Positions 56,085 to 64,000 of a stretch of DNA of 64,000 nt are shown here, piece by piece; within the stretch, counting starts at the first letter, position 1; each line of letters opens with the position of its first letter. Under the pieces are notes generated by a model. That model was not told the origin of the DNA. It searched no databases and worked only from the letters and a program-made list of their open reading frames with translations. Made by a program: the position numbers and the translations under genes. This DNA comes from Scalesia atractyloides. Its lineage: Eukaryota; Streptophyta; Magnoliopsida; Asterales; Asteraceae. The DNA lies in contig CAMTDV010000013.1 of NCBI GenBank assembly GCA_947069175.1, positions 12,100,501 to 12,164,500 on the forward strand. The letters run 5' to 3'.

Positions 56085-59000
56085 TTAGTTAGAGACTGGA
56101 ACCCAGGCCATTGAAGATCTGGGCTTGCCATTAGCATCAACGTAAGTAACCTCATGAAAGATTAAATTAGTTGAGGATGAGGTTGATGATGCTTTTGATT
56201 TATTAGAAATGGGGTTAGAAGACTGAGTCTTGGCCACTAACTTAGGCCTCCAGGTTACCGAATCAGACTTCTGCACAATCCTTGGAGTGCTAGAAGGATT
56301 CTGGGAAACTGAAGGTCTCAAGGGTTTGAAAGATTGTTTCTTGGCCAAGTTCTAGTCTTGATCAGAAGACTTAGCCACAAATCGAGCCTGAGGTGGGCAA
56401 TTAGGCATAGTCTTCTGATGTCAGGAATACAAAGTTTTGAACGAGGTAAAGGTCTTTTGACAATTGCGAGCAATGCGCCCGGGAGATCCACAATTGAAAC
56501 AGGTCTGCCTCTTCTAGAAGAAAACAGTCTGTTCAGCTTGGGAAATTCTGGGTAATTTGATTGTCAGTTTCTTGCTTGCGGGTACTGACGGCTGATGCAC
56601 GGTCTTGGTCTTGACAGTGTCTTGCGCACAACCATCAGCACACTTGTTAGTTTTGTGATTTGAATTCTTGGTTTTTGAACATGGAGGTTTTGACAAAATT
56701 TAACTGAGATCTGTTCAGCTGGTTGCTTAACAAATTCAGTTTGCGAATGCTGAGTCAATTCTCAATTTGATGAGGAGACCTAGCAGTTGCCGTTTTAGTT
56801 TTCGAAGACGCCTGTTTTGTTTTCTTCTTTTTGGATCGGCGTGTTCTCCACTTCTTAATCTTACTCTTCAAATCACATTTCGTGACAGATTTGGTAGAGG
56901 ACACAGGTGGCTCTACAGGAACATCCTGTTTTGAGATTTCAAATGATAAATGTAGAGTCTTGCGATTTTGAAAATTTGAGACTCCGATTCAGAATCAGTT
57001 TTAAGATTTTCATTTGATTCATGAGAAAAAGAGTGTTCATCTTCTGTCATTTCAGAATCAGTCCCTTGTGTTGAGTCACCCGAGTCTTCTAGAATTATGT
57101 CACAATCAACGTTCACAGAATCGGTTGGTTGGTCGGCTTTCACACTGTCAACCCTAGGATACGCATCAACAGACGAAGCTTCTGGAGAAGAACTTTCGGC
57201 ATCCTCAGTAGAAACTGATGAAACCGAATCATCTGTTGATGCAGAAGCTGCAGCTAAATTCATTTTCTCATCACAAGAGTTATTACAGTTATTAGCATCA
57301 TTCAAAACATCAGCATTTGATGAAAAACCAGAATTAAAATAGTCTAAATTCTCAACACAACCAACACTGTTTGAGCATGTAAATTGTTCAGCAAGAAATT
57401 GATTTAAAATGTCAAAAGCAGGCTTATAAAACGCGTAATCAGTAGCCGAATTGTCTGAATTTGTATTTAGACATTCCTCTTGATCACCCTCTGTGATATC
57501 CTCAACTAAAATTTCTTTTGCACATGAGTTAGACACATTAGTATCATTCACGAATTCAGTTTGAGTATCAGAAGATTCTTTTCCTTTACATTCTATGGAG
57601 GATGTGGATTTTTCTACCTCAGGCACAACTTTCTCCAAGCCATCTGCACTTCCAGAGGGATGATTACCAGTTTCATGTGAAAGTGGTGTAGAAGCAACAA
57701 AGACATCATCCATTTTGAGTTCAGTGGGTTTGGAGGACTTTGGGTAATAGGGCGTCCATGGTTTGGATAAATAATCTGAAGATTTACCATAAATCTTTTT
57801 TTCTGCATTTTCTACTTCATCCTCAGATTCAGGCATTCTAGTATAATTATGATTATATGGTGGAGGTGCCCTATTATACCCAAGGCCTTTGGTAAAATTC
57901 TTTTGGTAGTTAAGTTGGAGGTCACATAAGTCCTTGACAAGTTTATTGGAAGTTTTAGATTTTTTGATGTTTATTTCATTTTCGTGAAGCTTTCCTGTCA
58001 AGGAATTTAGCTTGGCTAAAGCTGCTTGAAGTTCTACGTCCTTTTCAGCTAGTTTTAGCATATAGTCGTAGACCCAACGTTGCTGTTGGTTCAAGTCTAG
58101 CTTTAGCTGAGCTACATCTTATTTCTGAGCTTCGACCTTCTCCATAAGAAGCTTGTTTTTATGTTTAAGGACGATGTTCTGTGATGCAGCTTGTTGGTAT
58201 TCAGCTACTAGAGTTGAATTATGGGCGCGCATTTGTTATAATTTAAAACGACAACTATCAGAACAGAGAATTCGATTTACCGTTTCCGAAAGATCGGGCG
58301 TCTCAGTTGTCTGCGCCATCATGTAGTGGTTGCTGTTCTTGGAGAGATTCAATGTTTCCATTTGAGCTGCAACATCTGCCTAGTTGAAACCTTCATTCTG
58401 TTGGGCCACTGCTGTCGACTTCCCACCTGAGCTGCTTGATTGACTCGTAGTGGACTTTGAAGGAGAGACGGGAACCATCTATCTGTCATTGCTCTGTATA
58501 TCAGCTACCCTGGATGATACATACCCGGGCAGTGGCTTCTTGCATTCCCTGGCAAAGTGTCCTGGTACGTGACATCGGTAGCATCTAAGTTTGTCCTTGG
58601 TGAGACCGGTCTTCAAATTTGACAAGGGTTGCCTTCCATACTTCTTCTGAAACTTGTTAACCCGAAAAGCAGCCATTGCTAGATTCCAAGAAACATCGAT
58701 CTCGTCCAGGTCCTCCTCCATGATTTGATCAACTTCAGTTGGAAGAATGGATGGTGGAGTCAGATGACCTGCCAGGAAGGCGTTTAAGCTTTTGATCAAT
58801 GATGCCGCAATAGCCAGTTTCTCTTCGTTTTCTTTAGTGAGAAACGCAGAGTTCGATGCAGGTTGAGCAGGTGAAGGCGCTGGTGCAGCAGTTTGAGGAG
58901 TGTTGCCTTGTTGCATTGTTTGGGGAATTGCAGGACTGAACACCATGTTGGGGTACTGAGCATGGTACTGAGTATGAACTTGAGCAGTTGAAACCATCGT

Positions 59001-59910
59001 GGGATTATGAGATTGAAGACCATACACGTACTAAGTGTTCTGAGATGTGGTTATAGGACTATACACCACGTTTGAGCCACTCGGTGTTTGCGAATTTCCT
59101 TGCAGAGGACTATAAATAAGATTTTGTGACATTAAAGCCGCATTTAGCCCTGTCATTCCTTCGGCCATCAAACTGCTTTGATGATTGATTCCCTTCTGCT
59201 TGTTGTCAATCTCACATGATTTGATAGTAGCTATCATCTCAGTGAGAGTGACATCATTCAAGTTCTTGGTCTTTTTAATCATTCCCACATCTGCATCTCA
59301 ACTCTTGGGCAGTGAGTTTAATAACTGTCTGTTCATGGCCTTGTTGGTGAGGGTAATCTCAGCTGAAATCATATGGGAAACAAGCTTGACATAGCGACAA
59401 ATCTGTTTTTCAATAGTTTCCCCGTAGATGTGATTGATTCAGCTCATTCACCCTGCTCGCTTTCATGTCTGCATTTCCCTCGTAGAGATTTTGCAGTTCA
59501 CTCTAAAATTCTTTGCGGTCTTACAGTTTCACCGCGATAGATATATCAGGTCCAAGGGCCATGGTCAGAGTTGCCGAGGCCTTCTCATCTTCCTCTCTTA
59601 TCTTGATATCCTCTGGAGTCCATAGGTGCATGGGCTTAGGAATTTTCATGCCTGGATCTTGTTCTGTACTGTAAACTATGGTTCTTGGACCATTCATGAT
59701 GCATCTCCACACACCAGGCTCTTTAGGCTTGCAATACTGCTCAAAACGAAACTTCCATTCGTAGTATTCATCCCTATATAATAACCGTGGCACTTTAGTG
59801 GAAGTGCCAATTACTTGATCCAGCTCTTGATGGAGGGCCAATGTTTGCGATTGCAGGGCAGCCAGAGTGGCATTTGTCAGATCTTGTGCGGTCATGTATC
59901 CAGCCATCAT
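56085..59910 (-). pseudogene. gag of element F
   Basis: It starts MMAGYMTAQDLTNATLAALQ at 59910. Pieces in order: 59910-59521, 59288-59031, 59027-58479 (zinc knuckle CYRCHVPGHFARECKK), 58094-56913 and 56348-56085. The last four share one frame; only the first is shifted, so the damage is a frameshift near 59500 plus scattered stops. The 393-residue piece at 58094-56913 begins with a helical segment and then becomes very acidic and Ser-rich (STDDSVSSVSTEDAESSSPE), an extension seen in SIRE-type Copia gags. A second knuckle near 56470-56515 reads CFNCGSPGRIARNC, with the His replaced by Arg. Confidence 0.85.
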
Positions 59911-60659
59911 AATTAAATTAATTAAAAATTTACCAAACAGATTTAAAATTAATTTATTTTAAGTTCCTTGAATGAACAGTACGAAATCCGAAATTGGTCC
60001 GGAATGGTCAACTCTGAAGCCAATGATGGTCAAATCTGGAAATAGTGTCTGAATTGATGAATCCAGATTGATGAGTCCGAAATGGATAGTCCGACTTGAA
60101 AACCTGAAATGAAGAAACCGGAAGCTGATGGATCCGAAATGAGAAGTCCGAATGATAAATCCGGAATGAAAAACGAGATGGATGATCCGGAAGAAACACT
60201 TCTGAAGGTGAATCCAGAAAGGAGAATCTGGAAAGGAGAATCTGGTATGAAGAAATCCGGAATGCTTGTACTATCTGATAAATCCGAAATCCTTATCCTT
60301 ATCCGTAACAGTAATCCGCTTTTCCAGCAACAGTATTCCGAAATCCAAGGAATCGATAACTGCAACAGTATCTCGGATTGCAATCCGGATTGTCCGGGAT
60401 CAATCCGAGATGGATGATCTCCTTCGTGTTCTTCGGAATCCGGAACAGTAGTTGATCCGAGATGTGAGAACCTTTTTCGTGTTCTTCTGAATCTAGAACA
60501 GCACCAGATCCGAATCTTCAAAACTTCTTCGAGTTCTTCGGAACAGTAACCCTTTCGACGATGAACAGTGATCCGGAACAGAAACCAATCCGAGCAGCAG
60601 CAACACACTTCAAAAAAACTTCTTCAATCAGCAATACCTGGAGCCTGTATTTGAATAGC
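59911..60659 (-). other. Leader of element F with TCCGGAAT-type repeats
   Basis: Between primer site and gag. From about 59985 to 60600 the sequence is built of degenerate units such as AATCCGGAATG, GATGATCCG and ATCCGAAAT. Long open frames on both strands here (for example 60608-60030) arise from the repeats and have no recognisable product. Confidence 0.7.
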
Positions 60660-60660
60660 A

Positions 60661-60673
60661 GGCTCTGATACCA
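60661..60673 (-). other. Primer binding site of element F (tRNA-iMet type)
   Basis: On the minus strand TGGTATCAGAGCC, three bases after the LTR end ACTTACAAT. Confidence 0.95.
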
Positions 60674-60675
60674 AT

Positions 60676-60972
60676 TGTAAGTCCCGTAAAGGGATCAAAC
60701 AGGTATCACTAACCTAATCAGTAACGGAAATAATGATTAGGAAGAAGAACAACTTTGAATAACTTAAACTTGCATAAACCAAAAGATGTATGATACAAGT
60801 TCTTTGATTACAACTCTCTAACCCTCTTTCATTAACCTAACATCTCTATTTATAAGCACTAGCTAGCCCACTATTTACAACCCTAGGCCCATAAGACACT
60901 AGGAAGCCCACAAACCAACCAAAGCGCAAAATAATCCCTAATGAGTAAACCTTTAGCAATCTAAGCCCAGCA
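60676..60972 (-). repeat. 5' LTR of element F
   Basis: Pairs with 50733-51029. TATAAATA on the minus strand at 60847-60854. Confidence 0.93.
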
Positions 60973-60977
60973 CAAAT

Positions 60978-62359
60978 GTTACACTACCACCAACACAAAA
61001 GACTCCTAAAGGTCTCCTCATCAAAAGAAAACTACCTACAAAAACCCAATTACTACCAACAAAAACACCCACACCTCAAACTAGATCCAGAAGAGCTAAA
61101 TTCCTTATCCAAGATGATGATGAAGAAACACCTAATTCATCACCCATCAAAACCATTACTACCACAACATCCTCCACACCCACCACATCCATTCCATCAA
61201 CCTTACCATCAACCACCATAGCCATAACCATCTATTCACACTCTATGGAATTAGAAAATGTATCACAAGAGATACAATCTTTCTATTCCATAAGAGATCC
61301 AAAACAACTCACCTTCCCTTCTTTACATGATCTCCCAAAGCCTACTAATATCAAAGATTATTTGGAAACAAAGATTAAATAGGCAGAAATTATTGCAACA
61401 TAAAGAATAAAGGGAAAAGTGATAAGGAGGCTCTGCAAATTCTATCTGAAGAGTTCACTAAAGTGAACATATTAGAAAAAAATTGCCAAAGATGTTAGCA
61501 AAAAGGCTTTACAAGGCCCTGTAAGTGACCCTAACCTCAAAAGAGCATTAAGGAAAGATTACATGGAATATATAATGAAGAACAATCCTTATAATGCAAC
61601 AAGAGCCCAATTATGTGGATGGTCTACAGAAGATCTTCTAGAAGAAATTACGAGGATTGAGAAGATGAAACTCAATCCTGATATCAAACCCACTCATCCC
61701 AAGTGGTGAGCAGGCAAAAAGCCTATTGGCCAAAGGCATTTCAATTAAAAAGAATGACGGAGAAGATGGTAGAAGCTAAATTTGGGTCTATGCAGTAAAT
61801 GGCCAGCTGGGATGAGCCAACAATCAAAGAAAACTACAAGAAACTTGAAGCTTTAAGAGCAAAAGATCCCCAAGTCCCCATAAAAGCCAAACTATGAAGA
61901 TATAGACTTTCCCATCAGATCTTTTGTTGATCTCTCAAAGCTTCCCACTGCAAAGAATATCTATATACCTGTAAAAAGCTACCTAATTAGGCAAAAATAG
62001 ATGTCTGCCGAAGACTTGAAGAAATATGAAGATGAAATAAGAAAAGAAGGGATCAGGTCTTGGGAAAAACCAGAAGATCTGCTTGGCCAAGTCTTAGGAA
62101 AACCATTTCTCTCAACTCATAAAATAACATCTGTCCCAAGAAATCCATCAAGCTCCAAAATTATAAAAAGGGCGTCTGATAGGACCAGCCATGAATTGAC
62201 AATAGTCAGAGCTAACAGAGAAGTGAAAAAGATCTTAATTAACAATTCCTTTAAGCTTAATGATGAAGATCTGCAAGACCTAATAAGTCTTCCACTTGAA
62301 AGGGATCCAGACGACTCTCTCTCAAAAAATTTTGAGCTTCAGTTCAAAGCCAAATCATA
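60978..62359 (+). pseudogene. Unrecognised reading frame of element E, 3' half
   Basis: It continues the Thr-rich frame from 48267 without a shift: LPPTQKTPKGLL, a basic stretch, an acidic FLIQDDDEETPNSS patch, a Thr-rich spacer, then FPSLHDLPKPTNIKDYLETK. Stops near 61380, 61402 and later split the rest. A readable 119-codon end (62001-62360) has MSAEDLKKYEDEIRKEGIRS, then KKILINNSFKLNDEDLQDLI. It is mainly helical and charged and matches no enzyme I know. It ends about 70 bp before the polypurine tract of E. Confidence 0.6.
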
Positions 62360-62419
62360 GAGAAGTAGATGAAGAACAAAAGTTAATCCAATAAACATCT
62401 ATTTTGGCCTTATCTGTTC

Positions 62420-62430
62420 TAGAGGGAGAT
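62420..62430 (+). other. Polypurine tract of element E
   Basis: AGAGGGAGAT directly before TGTTGGA. Confidence 0.75.
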
Positions 62431-63156
62431 TGTTGGACCTACAAAAAAACAAATGGTATTTAAAAGCCAAAACATGACCTAACTAATCATGAAATAAAAA
62501 GTACATGAAGCATGTTCCTTCCAAAGATAGTGAATCTTGAACACTAATCAGAACAACTGTTTAAGACATGCTAACATCTTTTCAAGCCTTAGAACCATTG
62601 TTGAAGAAGAACCACACACTGATCAAGGGCCAAAGCCCTGTTATAGCAAAGCTCTGCTCAAGAAGACCAAGCATCTGCTTAGGCCAAACAGATGTTTGAT
62701 GCAAAGTAACAACGGTTTGAAGATCAGCGGTTTATCAATGTAACAGTATTTTGCTTGTAACAGAGTTTTAGTATCTTAGATTAGATGTTAGATCTTCACA
62801 GATGTTTGCTAACATCTGTGAATTTTTTTCTGTTAGGAATGATAGATGCCACTGTCAAGGTGTAGTTATTAGATTGCAAACAGACCTTTTATACTTAATA
62901 TAAATAGATCTCACCTGTTATAGATCTACTTATCACTTCACACACATTCTCTTTTGTACGAACAAAACTGTGAGTGATCAGGCTGAGGGGGAGATTGTTA
63001 AATCATTATACTATAATTGTAATCATTTGATTTTAATACAAAATAGTTTTGATTTATCTTCCTGTTTGTGTGTTTATATTACTTGTTATTCAATTCATAA
63101 ATTGTTTGCTCTTAATTTGTTTAAAGACCACAAGTAAAATAGACTCAGATCCAACA
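62431..63156 (+). repeat. 3' LTR of element E
   Basis: 726 bp, TGTTGGACC to GATCCAACA. TATAAATA at 62899-62906. It contains an internal second GAGGGGGAGATTG block near 62985, a copy of the polypurine-tract-like sequence. Confidence 0.9.
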
Positions 63157-63592
63157 AAAATCAACCACCACCACTACAACAGAACTTAAATGTTCGATAA
63201 GCACCACCTCAACTGGGTGAGTTTCACATGATCGGTGGGGCATTAGAATACCCACGCATGAATTATATGCTAGAAAACGAACCACCATAGCCTAATCTAT
63301 TGCGGGCTGTTCATGGAGCCAACCAAGAGCCAAACCCATATCGTGTAGGTAATTTGTTCGACCAAGGAAACAATGGCTAGAGTCAAAAATTGTGATGATG
63401 GCAGATATGTTGATTAGTATCGTGATGATGAAGATTAGGGTGATAATGATGGGTACATGGGGAACCAAGGAGGTTAGTTTGATTAGCCGGGGCACATGAA
63501 TTAACAAGGATTTCATCTGAGAAATCAGCGTGAAGGAAATAGGTTTCAAACTCCACTAGAGAACTTTAAAGATTGGGGTGATAATGATGGGT

Positions 63593-64000
63593 ACGTGCCC
63601 GTCACTTAGAGAACTTTCAAACTTTGACGAGATTGAAAATCAAAATAAACTGAATATCGAAATTCCTACGATAAAATATATGTTTAACGAAATTTCAACA
63701 ATTAGGATTAGAGATTAGGCAATTAAGCCAAATAAATAAATGCAAGATATAATGATAACAAAAGTGTGTGACATGAATAAAGTTTGAACACATAAAACAT
63801 AAGATAACGTAAGCACATATAGCATGAAGTGTGATCAAATAGCATCACATAGCACAAGTATGAACATATAAAGTTAAGCATGCAATACATCAGATAACTC
63901 ATGTTAGGGCACCTAAAGTAATAGACGAGGTCATCATGTCTATTATTTTCTACAACCATGACTCTGATATCAATCTGTAACACCCTACATATTCCGCTGT
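63593..64000 (-). mobile_element. Left edge of gypsy element I (leader, primer site, LTR start)
   Basis: On the minus strand: LTR end at 63976 (GGGTGTTACA), then TGATATCAGAGTC (63960-63972), a primer site two bases different from that of A. A leader follows with the GCCCGTCA...GAGAACT block also found in A near 9571. The leader breaks off at about 63593 against gag of H. The rest of the element lies beyond the right edge or is lost. Confidence 0.7.

Larger units (their letters stand above)
50733..60972 (-). mobile_element. Ty1/Copia element F with extra ORF after pol
   Basis: LTRs 50733-51029 and 60676-60972 (297 bp each, about 15 differences by eye), flanks CAAAT at 50728-50732 and 60973-60977. 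A tRNA-iMet-type primer site lies inside the right LTR. Order in element sense: leader, gag, protease, integrase, RT, RNase H, an additional frame (52365-51052), polypurine tract, LTR. Integrase before RT marks Copia. The long acidic gag extension and the extra frame suggest the SIRE/Maximus group, by structure only. Several stops and frameshifts make it inactive. Confidence 0.95.
45845..63156 (+). mobile_element. Large non-autonomous LTR element E nested in H
   Basis: Left LTR 45845-46543, right LTR 62431-63156, flanks AAAAT at 45840-45844 and 63157-63161. The LTR ends are TGTTGGA and TCCAACA. A purine-rich AGAGGGAGAT directly before the right LTR gives plus orientation. The last 20 or so bases of the left LTR and the primer site are deleted. 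The interior has no protease, RT or integrase but a long decayed reading frame (46548-48267 and 60978-62359). It carries the solo LTR G and the Copia element F. Without these E would be about 4.6 kb. Confidence 0.88.
45728..63592 (+). pseudogene. gag N-terminal region of element H, split by element E
   Basis: The ATG at 45728 gives MNPQENQENSNQPPPQQNPP and a Pro/Gln-rich N-terminus. After element E (45845-63156, with one AAAAT copy on each side) the same frame resumes at 63162 with QPPPLQQNLN and GEFHMIGGALEYPRMNY. There are stops before and after the insertion, several in the Gly/Asp-rich part to 63592, where element I begins. Only about 270 codons of gag remain; no pol of H is present. Confidence 0.75.

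Noticed and set aside
60030..60608. 192-codon frame on the minus strand and a 102-codon frame on the plus strand
   Set aside because: Both come from the short repeat units in the F leader; the composition is repetitive and no domain is recognised.

Overview
The window is plant nuclear DNA from a eudicot; the repeat families and gene types suggest a daisy-family (Asteraceae) genome, but the species cannot be named from sequence alone. Evidence: tRNA-iMet- and tRNA-Asp-type primer sites of plant LTR retrotransposons, AT-rich introns with GT..AG borders, a plant AN1 zinc-finger gene, a plant PRELI-like gene, and hAT, Mutator and SINE insertions. There are no prokaryotic features. Roughly three quarters of the window is transposable element, in two nested stacks around a gene island.

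Left stack (1-28752). A decayed Ty3/gypsy element C (+ strand, 18600-28752) was hit in its 5' LTR by a second gypsy element B (+ strand, enters from the left edge and ends at 18599). B was hit in gag by a nearly intact relative, A (- strand, 1728-12553, target duplication TAACC). C also carries, inside reverse transcriptase, a gag-only Athila-like derivative D (- strand, 22568-27087). A, B and C look like Tekay/Del-type chromoviruses with large LTRs.

Gene island (28753-44300). Three genes are supported, all on +: an intronless AN1 zinc-finger stress-associated-type protein without a recognisable A20 finger (31316-31783); a PRELI/MSF1-domain protein with two coding exons (38255-38598 and 39730-39949), a SINE and a short repeat array in its intron, and a likely leader intron; and a tiny secreted arabinogalactan-peptide-like protein (42098-42298). 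A 1.36 kb Mutator-type element with long terminal inverted repeats and two hAT-type MITEs sit between and around them.

Right stack (44331-64000). An Athila/Tat-type element H (+ strand) contains a 17 kb non-autonomous element E (45845-63156, target duplication AAAAT). E carries a long non-gag/pol reading frame. Inside E, at essentially one target site, sit a solo LTR, G (48268-50726, ACAAA), and a Copia element, F (- strand, 50733-60972, CAAAT), with an extra reading frame after pol. The window ends in the leader and LTR edge of another gypsy element, I.

The most unusual structure is in the LTRs of the A/B/G family. Each LTR holds four tRNA-like modules: three in tandem at about 168 bp spacing in the element's sense, and one inverted near the LTR start. 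Sense modules combine a GGGTTAGACAC-type lead, a 9-11 bp hairpin over the D-arm/box A position and a box B-like TTCGA motif. The hairpin arms differ between modules yet still pair, which points to conserved structure rather than chance tRNA debris.
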